In this document: piece after piece, positions 43,323 to 51,977 of the stretch
How the letters are laid out: each line of letters starts with the position of its first letter
Position numbering within the stretch: position 1 is the stretch's first letter
NCBI GenBank assembly: GCA_937950325.1
Contig: CALFDJ010000038.1
Span: forward strand, 62,001-126,000
Length of the DNA: 64,000 nt
Source of the DNA: an uncultured Collinsella sp.
GTDB lineage: Bacteria; Actinomycetota; Coriobacteriia; Coriobacteriales; Coriobacteriaceae
Direction of reading: 5' to 3'
Notes under the pieces: generated by a model
The model's database searches: none
The model's input: the letters and a program-made list of their open reading frames with translations, nothing else
What the model was told of the DNA's origin: nothing
Translations under genes and position numbers: made by a program

Positions 43323-44940
43323 GCTGCAGGTTTCTAACATTGCACTCATTCGCGAGGCGACGCTGGTTCCGAGCGCGGGCCTAACGGTTCTGACCGGAGA
43401 AACCGGCGCCGGCAAGACCGCGCTGCTCTCGGCCCTCAAGCTTATTTTGGGCGAGCGCGCGGATTCTTCGACGGTGCGCGAGGGCGAGGCGCTTGCTAGC
43501 GTTGAGGCGCGGCTGTTCGACGGTCCACACGACACGGAGGGTTTCACGGTCCAGCGTAGCCTTTCTGCCGAGGGCCGCAGCCGCGTGAAGATTGACGGCC
43601 GCATCGCCAGTGTGCGCGAGCTTTCGGAGCGCGTTGGCGTGATGATGGATCTGTGCGGCCAGCACGAGCACCAGCGCTTGCTCGATCCGGCGCATCACGT
43701 TGCGATGGTCGATGCCTGGGCGGGGCGCTCTGCGCTTGAGGCGCTGGATGTGTACCGCGCCTGCTTTAAAGCCTCGCGCGCGGCTGCCAAGGAGGTCCGT
43801 CGCGTCGAGGAGGCCTCGCGTGCGCAGGGGAGTCGCGTCGAGGAAGCGCGTTTTGCCCTCGAGCGCATCGGCGAGGTCGACCCCAAGCCAGGCGAGTATG
43901 AGGAACTCGAGGAACTGCTGCCGCGCTCCGAACATGCCGAGGTACTGGTTGCCACAGCTAATGATGCCCATGCATCGCTTGCCTCTGAAGGGGGAGCGCT
44001 CGATGCCGTGAACAGTGCCGTGGCGGAGCTTTCCCGAATGGCTACCGTCGATCGCAAACTGGGCGACATTGCCGATGCACTTTCGGATGCCTGCATCTCT
44101 CTTGAGGATTGCGCGAACGAGCTTCGTTCCTATCGCGATGGGGTCGCCTTCGATCCTCGCGAGCTCGCTCGCATGCGCGAGCGGTATTCCGACCTCAAGG
44201 GCCTGCTGCGTCAGTGGGGTCCGACCATGGACGATGTCTTTGCCATGCGCGACCGCTCACAAGAGCTGCTGTCGCTGGTCGATGATGGCGATGAACAGAT
44301 CAAAAAGGCGCGTGAGGCACTCGGGAGCGCCGAGCGCGAGCTGTTCGCTGCTGCTAGGGCACTTAAGCGCGCTCGCAATACGGCGGCCCCGCGCTTCTGC
44401 CACGAGGTCGGCCGCCAGATGGCTCGCTTGGAGATGGGCGGTGCCGAGCTCGTCTGGGAGTCGCGCGATCTTCCCCGTGCTGAGTGGACGCCCGTTGGTC
44501 CTTCGAGCTACGAGCTGCTATACCGCAGCGGTGCCGGCTTGACGCCACGTCCCCTGCGCCGCATTGCGTCGGGCGGCGAGCTCAGCCGCGTCATGCTGGC
44601 AAGCAAGGTCGTCCTCGGTAACGCGGACGGTGTTGATACGCTGGTGTTTGACGAGGTCGATGCTGGTGTCGGTGGCTCCACGGCGCGTGCGCTCGCGGGC
44701 GTGCTGGCAGATCTCGCCGCTATGCATCAGGTGATTGTCGTAACACACCTGGCGCAGGTTGCGGTTATGGCCGACAAGCACTACGTGGTCAGTAAAGAGC
44801 CCGGCGACGTTCCCCAGACGCATCTGGATGAGGTGGCTGGGGATGCTCGCACTGCCGAGATTGCCCGCATGCTCAGCGGCGACCAATCGGAGGCAAGTCT
44901 TGCGCATGCCAAGCAGATGCTTGAAGAAGCTCGAGGTTAG
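43312..44940 (+). CDS. recN: DNA repair protein RecN
   Basis: 542 residues. SMC-like ATPase for double-strand-break repair. LTVLTGETGAGKTALLSALKL is Walker A; a central coiled coil (residues about 150-340); the C-terminal signature RRIASGGELSRVMLASKVVL and Walker B TLVFDEVDAGVGGSTARAL. Last gene of its operon, with a bidirectional hairpin after it. Confidence 0.96.
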   Translation: MIDELQVSNIALIREATLVPSAGLTVLTGETGAGKTALLSALKLILGERADSSTVREGEALASVEARLFDGPHDTEGFTVQRSLSAEGRSRVKIDGRIASVRELSERVGVMMDLCGQHEHQRLLDPAHHVAMVDAWAGRSALEALDVYRACFKASRAAAKEVRRVEEASRAQGSRVEEARFALERIGEVDPKPGEYEELEELLPRSEHAEVLVATANDAHASLASEGGALDAVNSAVAELSRMATVDRKLGDIADALSDACISLEDCANELRSYRDGVAFDPRELARMRERYSDLKGLLRQWGPTMDDVFAMRDRSQELLSLVDDGDEQIKKAREALGSAERELFAAARALKRARNTAAPRFCHEVGRQMARLEMGGAELVWESRDLPRAEWTPVGPSSYELLYRSGAGLTPRPLRRIASGGELSRVMLASKVVLGNADGVDTLVFDEVDAGVGGSTARALAGVLADLAAMHQVIVVTHLAQVAVMADKHYVVSKEPGDVPQTHLDEVAGDARTAEIARMLSGDQSEASLAHAKQMLEEARG

Positions 44941-44958
44941 GTCGTATCAGCGGTGTTG

Positions 44959-44991
44959 GTGGGACAAAATAGACTGATATTTTTGTCCCAC
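44959..44991. terminator. Bidirectional terminator between recN and the RpiR gene
   Basis: GTGGGACAAAA, 11-base loop, TTTTGTCCCAC; A and T runs at the inner stem allow use from both sides, suiting the convergent genes. Confidence 0.75.
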
Positions 44992-44999
44992 TACGCGTT

Positions 45000-45857
45000 T
45001 TACTCCACAACCTTATCCGGCTGGATGAGCTCTTCGTAGTAGCTGATATGCTCGCGGGCGTCTTCGATTTCGGGCAGCAGGAAGTTGTAGATGACCTCGA
45101 TGATCATCGTGGCGCTCATCTTGGAGAACGCGAAGTCGCCCGTTGTCAGTAGTGCTTCGTGGTTGACGGTATTAAAGGTGTAGTCTGCCAGGCGCGCGAG
45201 TGGGGATTTGCTGTCGCTGCTGATGACGACTACGGTTGCGCCGCAGTCGCGAGCCGCTTTTGCCATGCGATTCAGTCGGCGCGATTTGCCGGAGTTTGAG
45301 ATTAGCACGATGACGTCACCCGGGCGCAACGTGAGCGCAAAGCCGATTGATGTCTCGCTAATGGTACTCGTCATGCAGCGCAGGCCCAGCTGCGAAAACT
45401 TAAATGTCGCGTCGAGCGCGACCGCGTTTGTATTGCCCACGGCGGCGAACTCAATAACGCCGGCATTCTTAAGCGCGTGTACAACTGCGGCCAACGTGTC
45501 GTGATCAATGCCGTCGATGGTCGCATTAAGCTCACTCACCTTGGCGGCGAGGATATTTTTAAGGCTCTGCTCCATGTTGTCGAGTGAGACCTCGTCGGTC
45601 AGGCCCTCGTTGCGCTGACTCTCTAAGTCGCGCGCCAACGAAAACTGAAAGCTGCGGAAGCTGCCAAAGCCCAGCTTGCGGCAGAAACGCGAAACGGTCG
45701 CCTCGGACGTGGCGGCAGCGCGCGAGAGCTGAGCGGCCGTGAGGCGTGGCGCCTCGGACTGGTGCTCCAATATATAGTCGACAATGCGCTGCTCGGACTC
45801 GCTGTATCCCTGATGGGTACTAATGAGGGAAAGTGCGCTCTTGCTACTATCGGTCAT
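45000..45857 (-). CDS. RpiR-family transcriptional regulator
   Basis: 285 residues; ATG 45857 with AGGAG 6 bases before it on the minus strand. Residues 1-85 form the RpiR winged helix (YSESEQRIVDYILEH; LSRAAATSEATVSRFCRKLGFGSFRSFQF). A SIS sugar-phosphate-binding domain follows (VIEFAAVGNTNAVALDATFKFSQLG; GDVIVLISNSGKSRRLNRMAKAA). It is divergent from the fructose PTS gene, so it probably senses a sugar phosphate and controls fruA and perhaps the pts block; activator or repressor action is not decided. Confidence 0.9.
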   Translation of the reverse strand: MTDSSKSALSLISTHQGYSESEQRIVDYILEHQSEAPRLTAAQLSRAAATSEATVSRFCRKLGFGSFRSFQFSLARDLESQRNEGLTDEVSLDNMEQSLKNILAAKVSELNATIDGIDHDTLAAVVHALKNAGVIEFAAVGNTNAVALDATFKFSQLGLRCMTSTISETSIGFALTLRPGDVIVLISNSGKSRRLNRMAKAARDCGATVVVISSDSKSPLARLADYTFNTVNHEALLTTGDFAFSKMSATMIIEVIYNFLLPEIEDAREHISYYEELIQPDKVVE

Positions 45858-45944
45858 GGATGGCTCCTGGTTGGCATGAAAATCTAGCTTGATTTGCAAT
45901 GCCATAGTATACGGGCATTTTCAATTACAAGATACACCTTGCCG

Positions 45945-46063
45945 TTTCAAGTGTTGATGGTAAACTTTCACTTGCCGTTTACGGTTATGAAAGAACCTTT
46001 CACCGGAGAATTGCGCCTTGTCTCTTCTCACGCGGACGGTAGGTTGGTATCTTTCAAGTGTGG
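45945..46063. promoter_or_regulatory. Candidate RpiR operator repeats in the rpiR-fruA gap
   Basis: TTTCAAGTGTTG at 45945-45956 recurs as TTTCAAGTGTGG at 46052-46063, and two further CTTTCAC motifs and the palindrome-like TGAAAGAACCTTTCA lie between. Direct repeats in a divergent regulator gap are good operator candidates, but no binding data exist here. Confidence 0.4.
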
Positions 46064-46129
46064 AAAAACGCGCATCGAAGCGCGTGTAGGGGAGCGCCCG
46101 CGGGCGCTGTACTCAAGAAGGAGGGACAC

Positions 46130-48133
46130 ATGGCTAAGTTTGACATCATCGCCGCGACCGGTTGCCCGACCGGCATTGCGCACACCTTCATGGCGAAGGA
46201 GGCGCTGGAGAAGGCTGCTGCCGAGCGAGGTCTGACCATAAAGGTCGAGACTCATGGCCAGGTCGGCGTCGAGAACGAGCTCACCAAGAGCGAGATCGCC
46301 GGTGCCAAGGCCGTCGTTGTCGCAGCCGATAAGGATGTCCAGGCTGAGCGTTTCGCCGGTAAGCCCATGGTTTCCGTTGGTGTTTCCAAGGCCCTGTCTG
46401 TCGAGGCTGCTGGTAAGCTGATCGACCGCGCGCTCGCCGCCAAGGGCGACGACACGGTTGCCGCTGCCGCCGATGTCGAGGACGAGGTCGAGGAGAAGGA
46501 GTCCATCGGTCACGTCATCTACAAGCACCTCATGAACGGCGTCAGCCACATGCTGGTCTTCGTCGTTGCCGGTGGTGTTCTGACCGCCATTTCGTTCCTG
46601 TGGGGCATCACGTCCTTTGATTCGACGGCTGCCGACTACAACAGCTTTGCCGCGATGCTCAAGATTATCGGCGGTATCGCCATGAACCTCATGGTTCCGG
46701 TGCTCTCCGCTTACATCGCCGAGTCCATCGGCAAGCGCCCGGCGCTCGTCCCCGGTTTCGTCGCCGGTATGATTTCCATCCAGGGCTTGCCTGTTAACGC
46801 CGATACCGGCATGATCGACGCCGGTGGCGCAGGTGTGGGCTTTGGCTTCCTAGGCGGCATCGTCGGCGGCTTCCTCGCTGGCTATGTCATCCTGCTGCTC
46901 GAGAAGGTTTTCTCTAAAATTCCTGCGAGCCTTAATGGCCTGAAGGCAATCTTCCTGTATCCGCTGTGCTCTACCGCCATCGTCGGTCTGGTCATGCTCG
47001 GTATTTCCGGCCCCATGGCTGCCATTAACCAGGGCATGATGGATTTCCTGCAGAGCCTCGGTAACTCCGGTCCGGTGATCCTTGGCCTGGCCATCGGCTG
47101 CATGTGCGCCTTTGATATGGGCGGCCCGGTCAACAAGGCTGCTTACGCTACTGGCACCTTCCTGCTCGGTACCGCTCTCGAAGCTGGCGTCGGCACCGAG
47201 ACCTACAACTTCGGCACCAACTTCATGGCTGCCGTCTCCGCCGCTTGCATCGTTCCGCCGCTGATCACCACCTTCGCCGTCGTTGTCGGCAAGAAGTACT
47301 TCAGCCAGGAGGATCATGACGCCGGTATCGTCAACCTCATCCTTGGTTGCACCCACATCACCGAGGGCGCCATTCCGTTCATGACCAAGAACATCTGGCC
47401 CGTTATGCCCATCATGATGCTCGGTTCTTCCATCGCTTCCATCTTGACCATCTTCTTCAACGTTCACGATCCGGCGCCTCACGGCGGCTTCCTGGTCCTG
47501 CCCGTTGTCGAGAACGGTCCGCTGTGGGTCCTCGCGATCCTCATCGGCGCTGTGGTCGGTGGCATCCTGTTCGTGGCCTTCAAGAAGTACGACTTCGAGA
47601 AGAACCAGAAGCCCGCTCCTGCAACCAAGCCGGTTGAGGCCCCCAAGGCCGCTGCCGTCGAGGCCCCCAAGGCCGAGGCTGCTGACTTCGTGAAGGTCGA
47701 GAACGTCTTTGTCGCCGAGGACTTCGCTTCTCGTGACGAGGCTCTGAGCTTCGTTTCCAACCAGGCTGTCAAGGCCGGTATCGCCAGCGACGCCGACGCC
47801 GTGATGAACGCCTTCCTGGCCCGCGAGGCCGAGGGCACCACGGGCATGATGGAGGGCTTCGCCATCCCGCATGCCAAGTCCGACGCCATTACCGAGGCTG
47901 CCGTCATCGTCGTCAAGGACGAGTCCGGCGTGACCGGTTGGGACACCATGGACGGCGCTCCCGTCAACGTTGCCATCGCCCTGCTCATCCCGGGCGCTCA
48001 GGCTGGAACCACGCACCTCAAGATCCTGTCCAAGGTCGCCGAGGCGCTTATGGACGAGGACTTCCGTGCCACCGTCAAGGGTTCCACCGACGCCGCCGAG
48101 ATCGCCAAGACGATCAACGCCCGCCTGGTCTAA
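46130..48133 (+). CDS. fruA: Fructose-type PTS permease, fused IIB-IIC-IIA
   Basis: 667 residues; ATG 46130 with AAGGAGGG. The IIB domain starts MAKFDIIAATGCPTGIAHTFMA with the phospho-Cys C12; the IIC domain (about residues 130-480, nine or more membrane segments) has LVPGFVAGMISIQGLP and AFDMGGPVNKAAYATG; a Pro/Ala linker near 500 leads to IIA with phospho-His H581 in GFAIPHAKSDAI. It imports and phosphorylates fructose (or a related hexose) with phosphate from HPr. The B-C-A order in one chain removes the need for separate IIA. Confidence 0.94.
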   Translation: MAKFDIIAATGCPTGIAHTFMAKEALEKAAAERGLTIKVETHGQVGVENELTKSEIAGAKAVVVAADKDVQAERFAGKPMVSVGVSKALSVEAAGKLIDRALAAKGDDTVAAAADVEDEVEEKESIGHVIYKHLMNGVSHMLVFVVAGGVLTAISFLWGITSFDSTAADYNSFAAMLKIIGGIAMNLMVPVLSAYIAESIGKRPALVPGFVAGMISIQGLPVNADTGMIDAGGAGVGFGFLGGIVGGFLAGYVILLLEKVFSKIPASLNGLKAIFLYPLCSTAIVGLVMLGISGPMAAINQGMMDFLQSLGNSGPVILGLAIGCMCAFDMGGPVNKAAYATGTFLLGTALEAGVGTETYNFGTNFMAAVSAACIVPPLITTFAVVVGKKYFSQEDHDAGIVNLILGCTHITEGAIPFMTKNIWPVMPIMMLGSSIASILTIFFNVHDPAPHGGFLVLPVVENGPLWVLAILIGAVVGGILFVAFKKYDFEKNQKPAPATKPVEAPKAAAVEAPKAEAADFVKVENVFVAEDFASRDEALSFVSNQAVKAGIASDADAVMNAFLAREAEGTTGMMEGFAIPHAKSDAITEAAVIVVKDESGVTGWDTMDGAPVNVAIALLIPGAQAGTTHLKILSKVAEALMDEDFRATVKGSTDAAEIAKTINARLV

Positions 48134-48169
48134 TCCCGCAACACGCGAATACCATCGCCCCCTGTATAT

Positions 48170-48204
48170 AAGGCGGAGTCCCTCTCCAGGGCCTCCGCCT
48201 TTTT
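48170..48204 (+). terminator. Terminator after fruA
   Basis: AAGGCGGAG, 14-base loop, CTCCGCCT followed by TTTT; 37 bases past the stop. Confidence 0.85.
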
Positions 48205-48216
48205 CTACCCCTCCCA

Positions 48217-48287
48217 TAAGTTGCGGTGAAATAGGGACTGTTTAAACGATTCAACCCCAAATTCAGTCTCTATTTCACCGCAACTTA
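48217..48287. repeat. 71-bp hairpin repeat, family A copy 2
   Basis: TAAGTTGCGGTGAAATAG (48217-48234) pairs perfectly with CTATTTCACCGCAACTTA (48270-48287); inside, GGACTG and CAGTCT extend the stem. Same arms as 14272-14341, different loop. The surrounding gap 48134-48680 holds this, the large inverted repeat and no supported gene; 48288-48394 and 48541-48630 show nothing recognisable. Confidence 0.85.
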
Positions 48288-48394
48288 TAAAAGGGCATAG
48301 AGGGGGCTACCTATCGAGTCTTTGTCGCGAACAGATCATCAGCCAGATTTCCGTTTGCACGATATTGCTCTGGACCGACCGAGTTTCCGCAGCC

Positions 48395-48540
48395 TGCTCG
48401 CCCACAGGGGCCCGTGCGCGGCCTGTGAGATTTATCGCGAGTTCCGCACGAGCCGAAGAGCACTTAATGTGCTCTTCGTGCGAGCAGGACTGTAGAGCAG
48501 GAAATCTCACAGGCCGCGCACGGGCCCCTGTGGGCGAGCA
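48395..48540. repeat. 146-bp perfect-arm inverted repeat
   Basis: Arms at 48395-48433 and 48502-48540 are 39 bp and exactly complementary (TGCTCGCCCACAGGGG... and ...CCCCTGTGGGCGAGCA). A TCCGC/GCGGA pairing extends it outward. The 68-bp centre holds a second, independent hairpin element. No open frame with a ribosome site. Confidence 0.9.
48440..48503 (+). repeat. Covarying hairpin repeat, family C copy 1
   Basis: AGTTCCGCACGAGCC then stem GAAGAGCAC, loop TTAAT, GTGCTCTTC, then GTGCGAGC and AGGACTGTAGAGCAGGAA. Outer CGCAC/GTGCG pairs around a GAGCC bulge. It matches 58179-58245 outside the central stem; the stem bases differ but stay paired. Confidence 0.8.
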
Positions 48541-48680
48541 AGCGGACGACAAACACATCTGTCCAATAATTCGTCTGAAACATAATGAAAAACCGTTTGA
48601 TGTGAGTTAATATAAAGAACGTCGTGAATCTGACTCCTGCCACATGCATGACAGGGGTTAAACACAAAAAGGAGTCAATT

Positions 48681-48944
48681 ATGGTTTCTGAGAAGGCTAC
48701 CCTCGTTAATCCTCAGGGTCTGCACATGCGTCCGGCTGGTCTGTTCGCCTCCACCATGGGCAAGTACGCCTGTGACGTGACGGTCGTCACCCCCGAGAAG
48801 GAGGTCAACGGCAAGTCCCCGATGGCCCTCATGGCTGCTGGTATCCCCTGCGGTACTGAGGTCGAGGTCAAGTGCGACGGCGCCGACGAGGCCGAGGCTC
48901 TGGCTGCTGCCATCGAGCTCATCAAGAGCGGTCTTGGCGAGTAG
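48681..48944 (+). CDS. ptsH: Phosphocarrier protein HPr
   Basis: 87 residues; ATG 48681 with AAAGGAG. H15 in NPQGLHMRPAG is the phosphate carrier; S46 in NGKSPMALMAAG is the position used by HPr kinase for catabolite control in Gram-positives. It passes phosphate from enzyme I to PTS permeases such as FruA upstream. A hairpin terminator separates it from ptsI. Confidence 0.97.
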   Translation: MVSEKATLVNPQGLHMRPAGLFASTMGKYACDVTVVTPEKEVNGKSPMALMAAGIPCGTEVEVKCDGADEAEALAAAIELIKSGLGE

Positions 48945-48988
48945 AACTCAAACGGGTCGCATGTTGAACAACTAAGTTCATATTTGGG

Positions 48989-49025
48989 GGCGCAGTGACC
49001 TGTTGTAAGGTAACTGCGCTCTTTT
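48989..49025 (+). terminator. Terminator/attenuator between ptsH and ptsI
   Basis: GCGCAGT-G-ACCT, loop TGTTGTA, AGGT-A-ACTGCGC then TCTTTTG: about 11 pairs with one internal mismatch. It would make HPr mRNA more abundant than enzyme I mRNA. Confidence 0.7.
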
Positions 49026-49077
49026 GTCATGGATATGGCAAAACGCTTTATCACATGACACGGAGAGAGGAATGGGA

Positions 49078-50781
49078 ATGTATCAGGGAGTCAACGCTTC
49101 CGAGGGCATCGGTATCGGCACCGTCATGGTCGCCGTCGATCCCGACTTGACGTTTGAGCCGCACGAGGTTGCTGATTCGGCAGCAGAGAAGGAGCGCTAT
49201 CAGTCCGCTCTTTCGGTCTTCTGCGAGAAGACCCAGGCTCAGGCCGACCACATGAAGGAGACGGTGGGCGAGGCCGAGGCCGAGATCATGAGCGGACACA
49301 TTGTTCTGGCTCAGGATCCGGGTATGACCGACGCCATCAACGCCGCCATTGACGGCGGTACCTGCGCCGAGCAGGCGCTCATGGACACCTCGACCATGTT
49401 CGAGAACATGTTCCTGTCCATGGACGACGAGATGTTCCGTCTTCGCGCGGCTGACATCGCCGACATCCGCACCGGTATTCTGGCCGAGCTGCTGGGCAAG
49501 GAGGTCGTCGACCTCTCCGTCCTGCCCGAGAACACTGTCGTTGTCGTGCACGACCTCACGCCGTCCATGACCGCCACGATCGATAAGGCCCACGTTGCCG
49601 GTATCGTCACCGAGACCGGTGGCCGCACGTCGCACTCCGCGATCATTGCGCGCGCCCTCGAGATCCCGGCTGTCCTTTCGGTCTCCAACAGCTGCACCGC
49701 ACTGCGCAACGGCATGACCGTTGTCGTCGACGGCGGCAAGGGTATCGTCGAGGCCGATCCCGACGAGGAGACGCTCGCTGCCTACACCGCCAAGGCCGAG
49801 GCCTTCGCTGCCGAGAAGGCAGCCCTCGAGGCCTTCCGTGGCAAGCCTTCCGTGACTGCTGATGGCATCAAGAAGATCATCGCCTGCAACATCGGTAACC
49901 CCGATGACGTGCCCAACGCGCTCGATCACGACGCCGAGGCTATCGGTCTGTTCCGCTCCGAGTTCCTGTTCATGGACTCTGCTGAGCTTCCTTCCGAGGA
50001 GGAGCAGTTCAACGCCTACCGTAAGGTCGCCAGCGCGCTCAAGGGTGCTCCGGTCATCATCCGCACGCTCGATGTGGGTGGCGACAAGGAGATTCCATAT
50101 CTGCATATGGTCAAGGAAGACAACCCCTTCATGGGCTTCCGCGCCGTGCGTTACTGCCTGGCTAATCCCGACCAGTACAAGGTCCAGCTCCGCGCTCTGC
50201 TGCGCGCTAGCGCCTTCGGTGACGTCAAGATCATGATCCCACTCGTCACCTGCGTCGAGGAGGTCTTGGCTGTCAAGGAGCTCGTCGAGCAGTGCAAGGC
50301 CGAGCTGACCGAAGAGGGTCGAAAGTTCAACGAGAACATCGAGGTCGGCATTATGGTTGAGACGCCCGCCGCTTCGCTGCTCGCAGACCGTCTTGCCGAG
50401 GTCGCCGACTTCTTCTCCATCGGCACCAACGACCTGATCGGCTACACCATGTGCGCCGACCGTGGCAACGACACCATCTCCAACCTGTACCAGGTGTACT
50501 ATCCCGCCGTGCTCCGCTCGCTCAAGAACATCATCGAGAGCGGCGTGAAGGCCGGCATCATGGTCGGTATGTGCGGCGAGGCCGCTGCCGATCCGCTGCT
50601 CGAGCCGCTGCTGATCAGCTGGGGCCTGGAGGAGTTCTCGATGAGCGCTCCGTCGATCCTGCGCGCCCGCAAGACCATCAGCCAGTGGACCAAGGCCGAG
50701 TGCGACGAGCTCGCCGAGAAGGCGCTCGCCTGCAACACCGCCGCCGAGGTCAAGGCACTGCTCGAGTCCGCAGCTCGCTAA
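49078..50781 (+). CDS. ptsI: PTS enzyme I (phosphoenolpyruvate-protein phosphotransferase)
   Basis: 567 residues. ATG 49078 is 7 bases after AGAGAGG; ATG 49072 is too close to it. N-terminal MYQGVNASEGIGIG, the phospho-His H186 in GGRTSHSAIIARALEIPAV, and the PEP-binding C-domain with EAIGLFRSEFLFM, VIIRTLDVGGDKEIPYL, GIMVETPAASLLAD, FSIGTNDLIGYTM and VGMCGEAAADP. It starts the PTS phosphate relay from PEP to HPr. Confidence 0.97.
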   Translation: MYQGVNASEGIGIGTVMVAVDPDLTFEPHEVADSAAEKERYQSALSVFCEKTQAQADHMKETVGEAEAEIMSGHIVLAQDPGMTDAINAAIDGGTCAEQALMDTSTMFENMFLSMDDEMFRLRAADIADIRTGILAELLGKEVVDLSVLPENTVVVVHDLTPSMTATIDKAHVAGIVTETGGRTSHSAIIARALEIPAVLSVSNSCTALRNGMTVVVDGGKGIVEADPDEETLAAYTAKAEAFAAEKAALEAFRGKPSVTADGIKKIIACNIGNPDDVPNALDHDAEAIGLFRSEFLFMDSAELPSEEEQFNAYRKVASALKGAPVIIRTLDVGGDKEIPYLHMVKEDNPFMGFRAVRYCLANPDQYKVQLRALLRASAFGDVKIMIPLVTCVEEVLAVKELVEQCKAELTEEGRKFNENIEVGIMVETPAASLLADRLAEVADFFSIGTNDLIGYTMCADRGNDTISNLYQVYYPAVLRSLKNIIESGVKAGIMVGMCGEAAADPLLEPLLISWGLEEFSMSAPSILRARKTISQWTKAECDELAEKALACNTAAEVKALLESAAR

Positions 50782-50798
50782 TTTGGTATCAGAGGTAA

Positions 50799-50828
50799 CC
50801 GCGTGGTTGGAATGGGCCGACCACGCGG
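50799..50828 (+). repeat. Intercistronic hairpin before the first PfkB gene
   Basis: CCGCGTGGT, 12-base loop, ACCACGCGG: perfect 9-bp stem with no T run, 17 bases after the ptsI stop. Possible mRNA-processing or stabilising structure. Confidence 0.5.
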
Positions 50829-50855
50829 CCCTCACATATACAGGGGGTACTGTAA

Positions 50856-51788
50856 ATGTTCTACACGCTAACCGCTAACCCGGCTGTCGACATGACGGTT
50901 TCGAGCTCTCCGCTCGAGCCCGACGAGAACGTCCGCACCGGCTCGGCCAGCTACACGGCTAACGGCAAGGGCCTCGACGTGTCCTTCGCCTTTAAGAAGA
51001 TGGGCGTCGACACCGTCGCGCTCGGCTTCTTCGCTGGCTTCACGGGTAAGTTTATCGTCGAGGAGGTCATGAACCTGGGTTGCCTCTGCCGCCCGGTCTG
51101 GACCGACGGTATCACGCGCATTAACACCTACGTCAACGATGGCCAGCACGAGTACGGCATCCTGAACCCGGGTGCTCCGATCACGCCGCAGCACCAGGAG
51201 GAGCTCTACAACATCCTGGACACCGCGGGCGATCTCGAGTGCCTGATTGTCTCCGGCTCCGTGCCTCCCAAAGCTACGCCCGACTTCCTGGCTCAGGTCA
51301 TGGAGCACGCTCAGGCTCGTGGCGCTGACGTCGTCCTGGACCTGTCCTCCGACAAGCTCAAGGAGCTCGCTCACAAGAAGCCGCTGCTCATCAAGCCGAA
51401 CCATCACGAGATGAAGGCCATCTTCGGCGTGCCGGTCGACACCGACGACGAGGTCCGCGTTGCCATGAAGATGGCTCACGACGCCGGCGTTCAGAACGTG
51501 CTGCTCACCCGTGGTAGCCGCGGCGACGCTTACTTCTCCAACGGCGAGGACATCTGGTACGCCAAGCGTGAGTTCAACATCAAGCTGGTCTCTTCCGTCT
51601 GCGCCGGCGACTGCACCCTCGCTGCGTTCCTGCACAAGTGGTACAGGGATCGCGACAACGTCGAGGAGGCCATGAAGCTCGCTATGGCCACCGGCGCCAA
51701 CGTTGCCGAGTCCGTCGGCATTGGTGACTTCGGTCACGTCGACGAGTACAGCAAGCGCGTTGCTGTCCGCAAGCTCGATCGTCAGTAA
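50856..51788 (+). CDS. PfkB-family sugar-phosphate kinase (1-phosphofructokinase-like), copy 1
   Basis: 310 residues; GGGGG 8 bases before ATG. FYTLTANPAVDMTV and NGKGLDVSFAFKKMGVDTVALGF are the FruK/LacC N-terminal signature; the C-terminal catalytic motif is VCAGDCTLAAFL, with Cys where most have Gly (GAGD). It probably phosphorylates fructose-1-phosphate from the FruA permease; tagatose-6-phosphate kinase is an alternative. It ends in its own strong terminator and is followed by a paralogue. Confidence 0.88.
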   Translation: MFYTLTANPAVDMTVSSSPLEPDENVRTGSASYTANGKGLDVSFAFKKMGVDTVALGFFAGFTGKFIVEEVMNLGCLCRPVWTDGITRINTYVNDGQHEYGILNPGAPITPQHQEELYNILDTAGDLECLIVSGSVPPKATPDFLAQVMEHAQARGADVVLDLSSDKLKELAHKKPLLIKPNHHEMKAIFGVPVDTDDEVRVAMKMAHDAGVQNVLLTRGSRGDAYFSNGEDIWYAKREFNIKLVSSVCAGDCTLAAFLHKWYRDRDNVEEAMKLAMATGANVAESVGIGDFGHVDEYSKRVAVRKLDRQ

Positions 51789-51816
51789 TCGAAACGCGAC
51801 ATATTCGTGCGCATGC

Positions 51817-51848
51817 GGCGCCCCGGTTTCGGCCGGGGCGCCTTTTTT
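51817..51848 (+). terminator. Strong terminator between the two PfkB genes
   Basis: GGCGCCCCGG, 6-base loop, CCGGGGCGCC, TTTTTT. Confidence 0.93.
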
Positions 51849-51977
51849 GTTCCGCCATGGGGGAGAGGTGTCCTGCCGTACTTCATCGCTTCCACACCGT
51901 TCACCGAGTTGTCCTAGCCTTTTACCGATGCGTGGAATATACTTTCATTAACACGTTGCTTCGTGAAAGGAACATTC

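Noticed and set aside
48395..48540. The inverted repeat as an invertible promoter switch
   Set aside because: The enclosed 68 bp is itself nearly palindromic, no promoter was found in it and no recombinase gene is in the window; a nested repeat explains it better.
48636..48655. CCTGCCACATGCATGACAGG as an operator before ptsH
   Set aside because: Only six of its ten pairs match and no second copy was found.
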